From the NCBI RefSeq assembly GCF_041429795.1, contig NZ_CP163424.1, positions 496,001 to 560,000 on the forward strand: 64,000 bases of DNA. The letters run 5' to 3'. Positions 44,056 through 53,305 of this stretch are shown piece by piece (the first letter of the stretch is position 1; the number at the start of each line of letters is the position of its first letter). This DNA comes from Algimonas porphyrae (GTDB lineage Bacteria > Pseudomonadota > Alphaproteobacteria > Caulobacterales > Maricaulaceae). Both the position numbers and the translations under genes were made by a program. The notes under the pieces are model-generated. The model saw nothing but the letters and a program-made list of their open reading frames with translations, was not told the origin of the DNA and did not search any database.

Positions 44056-44676
44056 GTGACCGAAGCGTCTGACGATATCGACCCCCCGATCGAAGAAGCG
44101 CCGTTGCAAGGTGTGCTCGCCCATGTCCTGTCAGAAATGGACGGCGAAGACAGCAATTTGCGCGACATTGTCGCCAGCATGGGCCACCGCGCCTTCGGTC
44201 CCGTCATGGTGCTGTGCGGCCTGTTCTTGATGACGCCGATCGGCGCAATACCCGGCTTGCCGGCGGCATTCGGTCTGATCAATATCGCCTTTGCCGTACA
44301 ACTGCTGGCACGGCGGCCCTATCCGTGGGTCCCTGACATCCTGGCCAAGGTGCAGGTTCCGCATGCGCGCGTTGCAAAGGCTCACGCCAAGGTCGCGCCG
44401 TGGCTCGCCAGGATCGACAATGTCATCCGGCCGCGTCTGCCGTCCGCAACGGAAGGCCCCATGCTCGTGCTCGCCGCGCTCGTGGCGATCCTGCTATCGG
44501 CGACCATGGTTCCGCTGGGCCTGATCCCTTTCGGTGTCGTCCCGGCGGCATTCATATTGGGGTTGATGGGGCTGGCCCTGATCGCGCGCGACGGCGTGCT
44601 GATGCTCATAGCGCTCAGCGTATCCATCGGGATTTTCGCATGGGCAGGGATTCTGGTAGGTGGCTTGCTGGCCTAA
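44056..44676 (+). CDS. ExoD-family membrane protein
   Basis: 206 residues. A soluble N-terminal helix pair (about 1-45) is followed by membrane helices (GPVMVLCGLFLMTPIGAIPGLPAAFGLIN; PMLVLAALVAILLSATMVPLGLIPFGVVPAAFILGLMGLALIARDG). ExoD was first described in rhizobial exopolysaccharide production; the biochemical role is undefined. GTG start at 44056. Its stop overlaps the convergent DUF2269 stop in CTAA. Confidence 0.88.
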   Translation: MTEASDDIDPPIEEAPLQGVLAHVLSEMDGEDSNLRDIVASMGHRAFGPVMVLCGLFLMTPIGAIPGLPAAFGLINIAFAVQLLARRPYPWVPDILAKVQVPHARVAKAHAKVAPWLARIDNVIRPRLPSATEGPMLVLAALVAILLSATMVPLGLIPFGVVPAAFILGLMGLALIARDGVLMLIALSVSIGIFAWAGILVGGLLA

Positions 44677-45140
44677 AAAACAGGTCGCGCGATCATCAAC
44701 CAGAGGATAGCAAGGACTGAAAAGAACGCTGGAACACCGCAGGCGAACCAGATTCGGAACAGGTGGTCATAGCGTGCAGGGAGATCCGTTCTCTCACGGA
44801 CGGCCTGCAGAGCCAAGTCGCGCATCTTCTTCTGAATCCTGACGACGGGCAGCCAGAAAATACCTGTCAGAACGTAGAGCCCGACGGAGAGCAGGATCCA
44901 TCCTTCCGTTAGAGGCCAGCCAATCATATGGGCCAGCCACAATCCGGTCAGGGGCTGGATGACGACAGCGCTGGCAGTGAAGACCCAGTCTGCGATGACG
45001 ACGATGTGCGCCGTATGGGCGATCAGGGTCGGGCTTCGCGTCCGATGCGCCATCAGCATAAAGAAGGCGATTCCCGCCCCCGTACCCAGCAGGACGGTTG
45101 CGCCGATCACGTGCAGCCACCGGACGAAGTCGATCATCAT
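44673..45140 (-). CDS. DUF2269-family membrane protein
   Basis: 155 residues with four helices. MMIDFVRWLHVIGATVLLGTGAGIAFFML, FTASAVVIQPLTGLWLAH and EGWILLSVGLYVLTGIFWLPVVRIQKKMRDLA match the DUF2269 family (related to DUF2214-type membrane proteins with histidines in helix 1). Start at 45140 forms ATGA with the stop of the upstream SDR-DoxX gene, so the two are translationally coupled. Function unknown. Confidence 0.88.
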   Translation of the reverse strand: MMIDFVRWLHVIGATVLLGTGAGIAFFMLMAHRTRSPTLIAHTAHIVVIADWVFTASAVVIQPLTGLWLAHMIGWPLTEGWILLSVGLYVLTGIFWLPVVRIQKKMRDLALQAVRERTDLPARYDHLFRIWFACGVPAFFSVLAILWLMIARPVF

Positions 45141-46432
45141 CACCGCGCCTCCGACATGGCCGCCACAGCGAGTGCGAGGGTCAGGGCGGGAAAGACTTTG
45201 ACCATCGGTCCCAGCGGATCGGCCCAGAGAGTCGGCGTCAGCCATGCACTCGCGACCAGATAGGCCCCTCCCAGGACGAAGCTTACAGCGCAACCCATGC
45301 GCACGGTTGGACGAAAGGCGATCATGGTGCCGACAATAATGTCTGCGAGGGATCCGCCAAAAACCGCAAGACGAGACAGACCTTCCGGTACGACCTCGGA
45401 TAGAACGTCCAGAGCGACTTCGTGCCTGATCACTCCGATCACGCCCGAAACGATCCAGAATAATGACAGGGTCGCGACCATGACCGGATAGACGAGCGAG
45501 AGACGCGCCGCGATCCGCTCCTGCCGTGTCGAGGGCAGGGACTGCAGGCTGGCTTGCAGAGACCGCAAGGATGCACCGTGCAAGGCAGTCCCGTCCGCAG
45601 CGTTGCCTCGGACGCCATCGGCCAATACGGTCAAGGAAGTCGATCTGAGAGCGGACGGCCATCCCAGCCATCCAGCGAGATCGGCGAGTTGGACGGTCAT
45701 CCATCCCAGCCAAGACGGAACATGCCAAGCATGACGCGGCGGTGCGAAACCGAGCCACTGCCGGAAGGCAAGAACGACGTCGAGAAGGTCATGGCTCTTG
45801 GTTTCGACCAAGTCGATATCGTGCCGGTCCAACTCTCCCGCCACGGACAGGGCGACGGCCTGCGCCACGTCAGCGACATGAACGGTCTGAACTTGGGCGT
45901 CTGCCATGAAGATGGGTTGCACCCAGGGAAAGGCCGCGAGCATGCGTATAAGCGCCGTCCCGCCATAGGATTGCGGAGACAGGACCAGACCGGGCCGCAG
46001 GATTGTCCAAGATAGGCCGGATTCCTGAATCGCTTTGTCGGCCCGACCTTTGCTACGGAAGAATTCAGTCGTTGCACCCTCACTCGCACCCGTTGCGGAT
46101 ATCTGAACGAAGCGCTCGACCCCCACCGTCTCGCATGCCTGTATCAGGGCGACGATGGCGCTATGCTGCGTATCGGACACGCGGCGGTTCAGCCCGCCTT
46201 GCAGAACGCCGGATGCGTTGACCACGACATCGACGGCCTCCAGATGTGGCAACCAGTCGGAGGCCTCTTTCAGCACCGACAGGTCGGCTCCAATCCAGTC
46301 GGCTTCTGGCAGCAGGGCCTTCCCTCGTGATCGGGACCGGCCCAGTCCGACTATCGAATGACCGTCCTCTAACAGACGACGGGATAGAGGAAGTCCAATC
46401 AGGCCGTAGGCGCCGAGAACCAGAATGCGCAT
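45140..46432 (-). CDS. NAD(P)-binding SDR/NmrA-type protein fused to a DoxX-like membrane domain
   Basis: 430 residues. The N-terminal extended/atypical SDR domain (MRILVLGAYGLIGLPLSRRL, VVVNASGVLQGG, FVQISATGA, WTILRPGLVLSPQSYGG) spans about 1-280. The C-terminal 140 residues form four helices of DoxX-like type (SLVYPVMVATLSLFWIVSGVIGVI, FGGSLADIIVGTMIAF, GCAVSFVLGGAYLVASAWLTP). ATG 46432 behind GGAGAG is preferred to a TTG 21 bases upstream. The fusion is a known architecture and suggests a membrane-tethered oxidoreductase or quinone-linked sensor. Coupled with DUF2269. Confidence 0.85.
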   Translation of the reverse strand: MRILVLGAYGLIGLPLSRRLLEDGHSIVGLGRSRSRGKALLPEADWIGADLSVLKEASDWLPHLEAVDVVVNASGVLQGGLNRRVSDTQHSAIVALIQACETVGVERFVQISATGASEGATTEFFRSKGRADKAIQESGLSWTILRPGLVLSPQSYGGTALIRMLAAFPWVQPIFMADAQVQTVHVADVAQAVALSVAGELDRHDIDLVETKSHDLLDVVLAFRQWLGFAPPRHAWHVPSWLGWMTVQLADLAGWLGWPSALRSTSLTVLADGVRGNAADGTALHGASLRSLQASLQSLPSTRQERIAARLSLVYPVMVATLSLFWIVSGVIGVIRHEVALDVLSEVVPEGLSRLAVFGGSLADIIVGTMIAFRPTVRMGCAVSFVLGGAYLVASAWLTPTLWADPLGPMVKVFPALTLALAVAAMSEAR

Positions 46433-46465
46433 CGCCGGCTCTCCTTCAATCAAGTGGTGGTTGCT

Positions 46466-47452
46466 CTACGCCACCATCACGCTTGCTGAACTCTCCGGTA
46501 GATCCTCACCAAAGGCGCGCTGGTAGAATTCGCTGATGACGGGGCGTTCCAGCTCGTCGCATTTATTCAGGAAGGTCAGGCGGAAGGCTTGGGCCAGATC
46601 ACCGTCGAAGATGCGGGCGTTTTCGGCCCAGTTCATCACCGTGCGCGGGCTCATGACCGTTGAGATGTCGCCATTGATGAAGGCATTACGGGTCATGTCG
46701 GCGACGCGGACCATGCTGGCAATCACGTCGCGACCTTCCGCATTGTCATAAGACGGGCTCTTGGCCAGAACGATCTTTTCTTCTTCGTCATGCGGCAGAT
46801 AGTTGAGCTGACAAACGATCGACCAGCGATCCATCTGGCCCTGATTGATCTGTTGCGTGCCGTGATAGAGGCCGGACGTATCGCCGAGGCCCACCGTGTT
46901 GGTCGTGGCGAACAGGCGGAATGCGGAATGCGGCGTGATAACCTTGTTCTGATCCAGCAGCGTCAGGCGGCCTTGCGCTTCCAGTACGCGCTGGATCACG
47001 AACATCACGTCCGGACGGCCCGCATCATATTCGTCGAATGTCAGCGCGACCGGGTTCTGCAGCGCCCATGGCAGCAGGCCTTCTCGAAACTCCGTAATCT
47101 GCATGCCGTCCTTCAGGACGATCGCATCCTTGCCGATCAGGTCGATCCGGCTGACATGGCTGTCCAGATTGATGCGCACCATCGGCCAGTTCAATCGTGC
47201 GGCGACCTGTTCGATATGGGTCGACTTGCCCGTGCCGTGATAGCCCTGAATCATCACCCGACGATCATAGGCAAAGCCGGCCAGAATCGCCTGCGTCGTC
47301 GGTCCGTCAAAGCGGTAGGCATCGTCAATCGACGGGACGAATTCCGATGCCTGCGAAAAGGCCGGAACCTGCATGTCGAAATCGACGCCGAATGTTTCGC
47401 GGGCGGAAACGGTGATGTCGGGTTGAAACAGCGGAAACTGGTCGGTGCTCAT
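46466..47452 (-). CDS. cobS: CobS-type cobaltochelatase AAA+ subunit
   Basis: 328 residues. Walker [10 protein letters not shown] near residue 75, Walker [15 protein letters not shown], sensor [16 protein letters not shown] and the family-specific N-terminus ([22 protein letters not shown]) are present. CobS works with CobT (and CobN) to insert cobalt into hydrogenobyrinic acid diamide. No cobT, cobN or other cobalamin gene is in this window. The upstream gene on this strand is a J-domain protein. Confidence 0.93.
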   Translation of the reverse strand: MSTDQFPLFQPDITVSARETFGVDFDMQVPAFSQASEFVPSIDDAYRFDGPTTQAILAGFAYDRRVMIQGYHGTGKSTHIEQVAARLNWPMVRINLDSHVSRIDLIGKDAIVLKDGMQITEFREGLLPWALQNPVALTFDEYDAGRPDVMFVIQRVLEAQGRLTLLDQNKVITPHSAFRLFATTNTVGLGDTSGLYHGTQQINQGQMDRWSIVCQLNYLPHDEEEKIVLAKSPSYDNAEGRDVIASMVRVADMTRNAFINGDISTVMSPRTVMNWAENARIFDGDLAQAFRLTFLNKCDELERPVISEFYQRAFGEDLPESSASVMVA

Positions 47453-47556
47453 GGCAATCTATCTGATAAGAGTGGAATATGAAGCGGCTCTAGCCCCTGC
47501 TGGCTTACAATCCAAGCACAGCGATGACTGACCACCATGCGTTGAGCGCATGATCG

Positions 47557-48219
47557 CTAGCCGAGATTGGCGTTTTTGAGGATTTTCCAGGCCTTGAGCA
47601 CGCGCTGGAAGCTTTCTTCGGCGTCGCGCTTACCCTGATTGGCGTCGGGGTGGAACTGTTTGACCAGCTTGGTGTAGCGCTTGCGGACCTCGTCTGGTGT
47701 GGCCCCTTCATCCAGACCCAGATCATGCAAGGCCTTGAGCGCCATCTTGGATACGCTGCGGCGCGGCGCGGCGTCGACGCTGCCGGGATCGCCGCCATCG
47801 CCGAAAATGGTGTAGCCTTCCGCCGTCGCCGCCGTTGCTCCCGCCTTGCGTTTCTTGTTCGCCTGCGCGCGCTCGGCCGTGTTCTTGCGCACGTCCCAGG
47901 TCGGTCTGTGACCATGGCGGGCACCCACCTGCCATTCCGTAATGTCGGCATCAGACATGCCTTGGAAGAAGTTCCAGTTCTTATTGTATTCGCGCGCATG
48001 CGCCTGACAGAAATTATGATATTCGCGCAGGCGGTCCGGCGACTTCGGGGCCTTGCAGCCGCCCATTTTTTCGCATCCGGCCCATTCGCAGGGCTCCTGC
48101 GACGGCGCCTTTTTCTTCTTCGCTTTCGCGGCGCTGATATCGATGCCTTTGGATTTCCAGGAAGAGGCCAAGGAATACTCCGGTCGTTGAAAAGAATGAA
48201 ATTTCGAACGGCGCAACAT
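47557..48219 (-). CDS. J-domain (DnaJ-like) protein
   Basis: 220 residues. A Lys-rich start is followed by a Cys/His-containing stretch (CEWAGCEKMGGCKAP, YHNFCQAHAREYNKNW) that could bind a metal. The J-domain is at the C-terminus (about 160-215, MALKALHDLGLDEGATPDEV, RYTKLVKQFHPDAN) with the HPD tripeptide. C-terminal placement is unusual, since most J-domains are N-terminal. Neighbour of cobS with a 104-base gap; this pairing is common in related alphaproteobacteria as far as I recall, but its meaning is unclear. It would act as a co-chaperone of DnaK. Confidence 0.9.
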   Translation of the reverse strand: MLRRSKFHSFQRPEYSLASSWKSKGIDISAAKAKKKKAPSQEPCEWAGCEKMGGCKAPKSPDRLREYHNFCQAHAREYNKNWNFFQGMSDADITEWQVGARHGHRPTWDVRKNTAERAQANKKRKAGATAATAEGYTIFGDGGDPGSVDAAPRRSVSKMALKALHDLGLDEGATPDEVRKRYTKLVKQFHPDANQGKRDAEESFQRVLKAWKILKNANLG

Positions 48220-48298
48220 GGCGATATGCGGGCCTCAAATCAAGTCACGATCACCGCGCAAGGTCGACGCAGGGCCGCAAAACAGTCTAAGGACGGCT

Positions 48299-48574
48299 AT
48301 GACCGATATTCTTGCAACAATTCAGACGAAACTGACTCTGGCTTTCGCGCCGTCGCTGCTGTCGGTCGAAGACGAATCGCATCAGCATGCCGGTCATGGC
48401 GGAGCGGCTGAGCATAAGGCCGAATTTGGCGACACGCCGAGCCACATTCATATCCGGATTACGGCTGCCGCGCTGGAAGACCTGTCCCGACTGGCGCGGC
48501 ACCGGGCCGTCATGGACACGATTGTAGACGAGGTGAAACGCTTGCACGCCATCCGTCTGACGGTGAATGACTAG
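48299..48574 (+). CDS. bolA: BolA-family protein
   Basis: 91 residues. The class II KH-like fold has SVEDESHQHAGH (invariant His residues), THIHI-like SHIHIRITAAAL, and RHRAVMDTIVDEVKRLHAIRLTV. BolA proteins bind [2Fe-2S] clusters with monothiol glutaredoxins and affect iron and stress regulation. AAGGA lies 7 bases before the ATG. Divergent from the J-domain gene with an 80-base gap. Confidence 0.94.
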   Translation: MTDILATIQTKLTLAFAPSLLSVEDESHQHAGHGGAAEHKAEFGDTPSHIHIRITAAALEDLSRLARHRAVMDTIVDEVKRLHAIRLTVND

Positions 48575-48709
48575 GTGATCCAGACCCCTGTCTGGCGTCT
48601 TGCTGGCGGGGTCGTGACGTGTCGCTGACGGGGTGATGACATTGCGGACCAGAGGCTGTTGCGATTGTCTGAACTCTGTAATCGCCTATTCCGGGCCGAG
48701 GAGACAGTT

Positions 48710-49168
48710 ATGCAATTTCACCCTGATGCTTCGAAGATAAAGCGCTGGCGCGAAGAACGACACTGGTCACAGGACCATCTCGCCGACCTGGCCGGGATCG
48801 GCACGCGCACCGTACAGCGTATCGAAAAAGGAGAGGCCGCGACCTACGAATCCGTCATGGCACTGGCGGCGGCGTTCAATGTCGATGTCGTGGCCCTGAC
48901 GGTCGATCCGAACGAGCAGGCCAAAGCAGAGAAAATAACGGAAGCCTCAAAAGGGCTCGCAGGGTTGCGACTTTCGTTCTGGATCCATCTGGCGAGCTAT
49001 GTCTTTGTGATGATCGTGTTTCTGGCGATCGACCTGAGCCAGCCCGGTGACGGTTTCACTATGCTTGTTCCCGCCGCCTGGTGCACGGTCGGTATTTCCG
49101 GTCATGGCTTGGCGGTTGCGATCTTTACGCTTGTCCATAAATTCAATCAGGGTGAGCTGGCGCCCTGA
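48710..49168 (+). CDS. HTH (XRE) protein with two membrane helices
   Basis: 152 residues. The N-terminal XRE/Cro-type HTH (IKRWREERHWSQDHLADLAGIGTRTVQRIEKGEAATYESVMALAAAFNVDV) is followed by a short linker, two hydrophobic helices (FWIHLASYVFVMIVFLAIDL and GFTMLVPAAWCTVGISGHGLAVAIFTL) and a polar tail. It is therefore a membrane-tethered regulator of the '2TM' class. GAGGAGA ribosome site. Its last 22 bases overlap the 3' end of the convergent amidohydrolase gene. Targets unknown. Confidence 0.82.
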   Translation: MQFHPDASKIKRWREERHWSQDHLADLAGIGTRTVQRIEKGEAATYESVMALAAAFNVDVVALTVDPNEQAKAEKITEASKGLAGLRLSFWIHLASYVFVMIVFLAIDLSQPGDGFTMLVPAAWCTVGISGHGLAVAIFTLVHKFNQGELAP

Positions 49169-50862
49169 TCGGTCATTCGTGTCCCGGCGACATAGGTCGC
49201 CTCGACCGTGATCGCCTGTATATCGGACGCCGTCAGGGGGTTATCGCTCAGCACGACGAAATCGGCCCACTTACCGGGGGCGAGACTGCCCAGAGCCTGG
49301 TCCTGAAAAGCCGCATGCGCGCCGTCGATCGTCATCGCCCGCAGTGCCGTTTCTCGATCGACCGCCTGCGCGGGATACCAGCCGCCCTCCGGCGTTCCGT
49401 CCCGCTTGGTTCGGGTGGTTGCGAAATGCAGCGTCTGCATCGGTTCCCAGGGTTCGCCCGGCAGGTCCGAGTTGAAAATGATCGGGACCCCGGCGTCCTG
49501 TAACATCCGCCAGGCATAGGCCCGGCGAATGCGGCGAGAGCCGACGCGGTCTTCGGCCCAGTCACTATCCCCCATAGCATGGCTGGGCTGCATGGAGGCG
49601 ATGAGCCGCAAGGCGCTCGCGCGTTGTGCAAAATCAGGTCGCACGAGCTGCGCATGCTCGATCCGCCAGCGGTGATCCGGAACCGGGCCGTTGGCGTCGG
49701 GTGCCAGGCGTCGCTCGAAACTGGTCAAAATGTGATCATTGGCGGCATCGCCAATCGCGTGAACCGCCATCTGAAATCCGGTCTGTCGCGCCCGTTCGGC
49801 CAGTCGTTCGACCTGCGGCAGTGAAATTCGCGCCGTCGGGCGCGCAGCCTCGGGGCGATCCGTATAGGGGGCATGCAGGATCGCCGTGCGCGACCCCAGA
49901 CTTCCGTCATAAAAGACCTTGATCGCGCCGATATCGAGCCAGTCATCCGGATCGTCCTGCCGACCGCTCGCGAACCAGTCCTCCATCAGCGCTGCATCAT
50001 TTCCATTGAGCATACCGAACACGCGGATCGGCAAGCGGCCCGCCTCGGCGAGCGCCTGGAAAGCGGCGACATCCCCGGTCTGCATACCAGCTTCGTGAAC
50101 GCTCGTAACGCCAGCTTCTGCCAGGCGGCCCAGACCCGCGATGATCGCAGCTTCGAGCTGGTCCGGACTGGGGTCAGGGACAGCGTCGAACAACAGATTT
50201 TGCGCCAGCGTCAGCAGCACGCCTGTGGCGTGGCCTGAGGGACTTCGCAAAATCGTGCCACCCTCCGGATCAGGCGTCGTGTCCGTGATACCCGCGCGCA
50301 TCAGGGCGGCGTCATTGGCCATGGCAGCAAAACCGTGTAGACTTTCCAAGGCGATTGGATTGTCAGGATAAGCTTCGCTCAAATCTCGCGTCGTCGGATA
50401 GCCGCCCACCGCATCCGTTCCGTCATAGCTGGCAAAAGCGCCTTCATCCCAGCCCTGCCCGATGATCCAGTCACCGGGTTGCGCGTCGGGTCGCTGCTGC
50501 CGAATGCGGGCAATTATGGCCTCGACGCTTCGCGCGCCGACCAGATCGACCTTCAGCGCATCCAGACCCAGCTCACGCACATGCGCATGGCTGTCGACGA
50601 TGCCTGGCATGATCGTGCGCCCGGAAAAGTCGCTCAGCACCGCGCCGGGATTGCGGACGCGCAGCGCGTCTTCGGTGCCGAGCGCCGTGATCTTGCCATC
50701 TTCGATCAGCATAGCGCCGGGCGCGGGTCCGTCTTCCATCGTGATGAATGTCGCGCCCGTGATCAGCTGCGCATCGGGAATCACTGCATCTGCCGCGCAT
50801 CCGCCGAGCATCATTCCCATGGCAACGGCAAATCCGACCGGTTGCCAGCGCATCTGCCTCAC
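49147..50862 (-). CDS. YtcJ-type amidohydrolase lipoprotein
   Basis: 571 residues. N-terminal signal to about residue 22 with lipobox LGGC. The TIM-barrel metal-dependent hydrolase shows IMPGIVDSHAHV (metal His pair), GWDEGAFASYDG, HEAGMQTGDV, FYDGSLGSRTAIL, QMAVHAIGDAAND and DLPGEPWEP (metal Asp region), in the order found in the YtcJ subgroup. Exported amidohydrolases of this kind have unknown substrates. Fourth gene of the aroK-aroB-corC operon, overlapping CorC by ATGA. Confidence 0.93.
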   Translation of the reverse strand: MRQMRWQPVGFAVAMGMMLGGCAADAVIPDAQLITGATFITMEDGPAPGAMLIEDGKITALGTEDALRVRNPGAVLSDFSGRTIMPGIVDSHAHVRELGLDALKVDLVGARSVEAIIARIRQQRPDAQPGDWIIGQGWDEGAFASYDGTDAVGGYPTTRDLSEAYPDNPIALESLHGFAAMANDAALMRAGITDTTPDPEGGTILRSPSGHATGVLLTLAQNLLFDAVPDPSPDQLEAAIIAGLGRLAEAGVTSVHEAGMQTGDVAAFQALAEAGRLPIRVFGMLNGNDAALMEDWFASGRQDDPDDWLDIGAIKVFYDGSLGSRTAILHAPYTDRPEAARPTARISLPQVERLAERARQTGFQMAVHAIGDAANDHILTSFERRLAPDANGPVPDHRWRIEHAQLVRPDFAQRASALRLIASMQPSHAMGDSDWAEDRVGSRRIRRAYAWRMLQDAGVPIIFNSDLPGEPWEPMQTLHFATTRTKRDGTPEGGWYPAQAVDRETALRAMTIDGAHAAFQDQALGSLAPGKWADFVVLSDNPLTASDIQAITVEATYVAGTRMTDQGASSP

Positions 50863-52157
50863 GGAAGCTTCCGTTGATCGGGCTCGAACGTCTTACGGAC
50901 TTTCAGGGATTGAATCTGATTGCGCTCACGCGACAGAATTTCGAATCGGTAGCCGTGATAGGCGAAGGTCTGCCCCGCCGTCGGAATGGTCTGGCTTTCA
51001 TGGATGACCAGCCCGGCAATGGTTACCGCCTCGTCGTCCGGCAGTTTCCAGTCCATGGCCCGGTTCAGATCGCGGATGGCCACGTCGCCGCGCACGACTG
51101 CGCCGCCATCCTTGGACCGGGTCACGCCGGCCAGTTCCTCGTCATATTCGTCCTGAATATCGCCGACGATTTCTTCCAGAATATCTTCCAGCGTGATGAC
51201 GCCCATCAGCGCGCCATATTCATCCACGACCAGCGCGAAGTGCTCGCGCTTGCTCTGAAAGGCCCGGAGCTGTTTCACGACCGACGTCGTCTCCGGGACG
51301 AACCAGGGTGGACGCAGCAATTTCTTCACGTCAACGGTGGCAACCTCGCCGGATTTGGTCAGCGATGCGAGCAGATCCTTGACATGAATGATGCCAACGA
51401 CATTATCACTGTCGCCCGAATAAACGGGTAGCCGGGAATGACCGGATGCGAGGACCTCCTTGATCAGTTCGTCCGTCGGGCTGTCCCTGTCGACCATGGA
51501 CAGGCTGGAGCGATGGATCATCACATCTTCGACCGTCAGCTCGCCAATTTCCAGCACGCCGTAAATCTGGTCGCGGGCGCGCTTGGCGACTCCGCCTTCC
51601 TGCAGGTGCAGATCGACCGCGCCTTTGATTTCATCGGCGGCCGTCCAGGCGCTGGCATTGGTGTCGACACCGAACAGACGCAACACGCCATTGACGATGG
51701 CCTGCACGACCAGAACAATCGGCGCGAGAAAACGGATGATCAGACTGATCGGGCGCGCGACGATCAGGGCCAGCTTGTCGGGTTGGGAAATGGCGTAGGT
51801 CTTCGGCAGTACTTCTGCGAAAATCAGGATGAGCGCCGTCATCACACCCGTTGCCACTGCAGTTGCAATGATGCCGTCACCGAACAGTTCGGCGAACAGG
51901 CGCGCGGTCAGAATCGACGCCAGAATATTGACCAGATTGTTGCCCAGAAGGATTCCGCCCAGCAGCCGTTCGCGCATGTTGATCAGGCGCGAGACGATGG
52001 TGGCGCGCCGGTCGCCGTCCTTTTCGGCTGCGTGCATGCGCACGCGCGACGCTGCCGTCAGCGCGGTTTCGGATGAAGAGAAGAATCCCGAACAGACCAG
52101 CAGTGTCAGGATCACGCCGATCAGGATCAGATTGTCCGGTTCCAGTAGGGCGCTCAT
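50859..52157 (-). CDS. HlyC/CorC-family (CNNM-like) membrane protein
   Basis: 432 residues. An N-terminal CNNM/DUF21 membrane domain of four helices (ILIGVILTLLVCSGFFSSSETALTAAS, GGILLGNNLVNILASILTARL, EVLPKTYAIS) is followed by a CBS pair (about 195-330, VEDVMIHRSSLSMVDRD; GHSRLPVYSGDSDNVVGIIHVKDLL; HFALVVDEYGALMGVITLEDILEEIVGDI) and a C-terminal CorC_HlyC domain. A likely Mg2+/Co2+ transporter or regulator. Third gene of the operon, overlapping aroB by ATGA. Confidence 0.94.
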   Translation of the reverse strand: MSALLEPDNLILIGVILTLLVCSGFFSSSETALTAASRVRMHAAEKDGDRRATIVSRLINMRERLLGGILLGNNLVNILASILTARLFAELFGDGIIATAVATGVMTALILIFAEVLPKTYAISQPDKLALIVARPISLIIRFLAPIVLVVQAIVNGVLRLFGVDTNASAWTAADEIKGAVDLHLQEGGVAKRARDQIYGVLEIGELTVEDVMIHRSSLSMVDRDSPTDELIKEVLASGHSRLPVYSGDSDNVVGIIHVKDLLASLTKSGEVATVDVKKLLRPPWFVPETTSVVKQLRAFQSKREHFALVVDEYGALMGVITLEDILEEIVGDIQDEYDEELAGVTRSKDGGAVVRGDVAIRDLNRAMDWKLPDDEAVTIAGLVIHESQTIPTAGQTFAYHGYRFEILSRERNQIQSLKVRKTFEPDQRKLP

Positions 52158-53305
52158 GGGGCGATATCCTCCAGATAGGCGGCCAGTTCGGCTTCATCGA
52201 CGCCGGGATGGACAAAGCTGCGACCGATATCATGGCACAGGATCAGTGTGATCTGCCCGCCTGAATTTTTCTTGTCCTGCCGCATATGCGACATCACGCT
52301 GTCCGGATCGCCGAGGAAATGCGACATGTCCAAACGCGTCGGCATGGACAGACGGGTCAGATGGTTACGCACCCGGTCGGCGGCCAGTTGCGGGCACAGC
52401 GTTGTGCGAGCTGAGAATTCGAACGCCATATCCAGACCGGCACTGACGGCCTCGCCGTGCAGCAATGCGCCGCCATAGCCTGCCACCCGTTCCAGTGCAT
52501 GCGCAAAGGTGTGACCCAGATTCAGCAGGGCCCGGACCCCGCCTTCACGTTCATCCTGTGCCACGACATCGGCTTTGGCTGCACAAGAGACGGAAATGGC
52601 CTCCCGCAGGGCGTCCGCATCACGGTCCAGCACGCGCTTTCCCAGCCCGTCATCGAGGGCTGAAAAGAACTCCGGACGATCGATCAGCCCGTATTTGACG
52701 ATCTCGGCATAGCCCGCCTTGATCTGGCGGAGCGGCAAGGTCGAGAGCAGGTCCGTGTCGATCAGAACCAGTCGGGGTTGGTAGAAGGCTCCGACCAGAT
52801 TCTTGCCATAGGCATTATTGATCGCCGTCTTGCCGCCGACCGAGCTGTCGACCTGTGCCAGCAATGTGGTGGGCACCTGCACGAAAGGGGCACCGCGTTT
52901 GAAGACGCTGGCGGCGAAGCCCGTCAGATCTCCGATCACTCCGCCGCCAAAGGCCAGCACCGTATCGGACCGGTCAAAGCCTGCGCGAAACAGCGAATCC
53001 AGCACGGCGTCCAGCCCCTCCATGCTCTTCTGGTCTTCGCCTTCGGGCCGCACGATCATATGTGTCTGGAAATCTGACAGGGCTCCGGCCAGTGCCTCTC
53101 CATGCAACGCGTGAACGGTCTCGTCTGTGACCACGGCAACCCGGCCTGAGGGCGTGACGGCGCGTAGCCGGTCTGCAAGGTGGGCGAGTGCGCCGCCGCC
53201 GATACATATATCATAGCCGCGCGACCCCAGATCGACGCGGACTTCGTGCAGAGGCGTGTCGATGGCGTGAGCCTGATTGGTATCTGTTTGGGTGGGATCA
53301 GCCAT
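52154..53305 (-). CDS. aroB: 3-dehydroquinate synthase
   Basis: 383 residues. Second step of the shikimate pathway, NAD+ and divalent-metal dependent. Motifs: VAVVTDETVHALHG, VLAFGGGVIGDLTGF, QVDSSVGGKTAINNAYGKNLVG (metal and substrate site), ALLNLGHTFAHALE (metal His), HGEAVSAGLDMA and KKNSGGQITL. ATG at 53305 is chosen; a longer open frame upstream overlaps aroK and is unlike the family. It overlaps the 3' end of aroK by 8 bases. Confidence 0.96.
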   Translation of the reverse strand: MADPTQTDTNQAHAIDTPLHEVRVDLGSRGYDICIGGGALAHLADRLRAVTPSGRVAVVTDETVHALHGEALAGALSDFQTHMIVRPEGEDQKSMEGLDAVLDSLFRAGFDRSDTVLAFGGGVIGDLTGFAASVFKRGAPFVQVPTTLLAQVDSSVGGKTAINNAYGKNLVGAFYQPRLVLIDTDLLSTLPLRQIKAGYAEIVKYGLIDRPEFFSALDDGLGKRVLDRDADALREAISVSCAAKADVVAQDEREGGVRALLNLGHTFAHALERVAGYGGALLHGEAVSAGLDMAFEFSARTTLCPQLAADRVRNHLTRLSMPTRLDMSHFLGDPDSVMSHMRQDKKNSGGQITLILCHDIGRSFVHPGVDEAELAAYLEDIAP

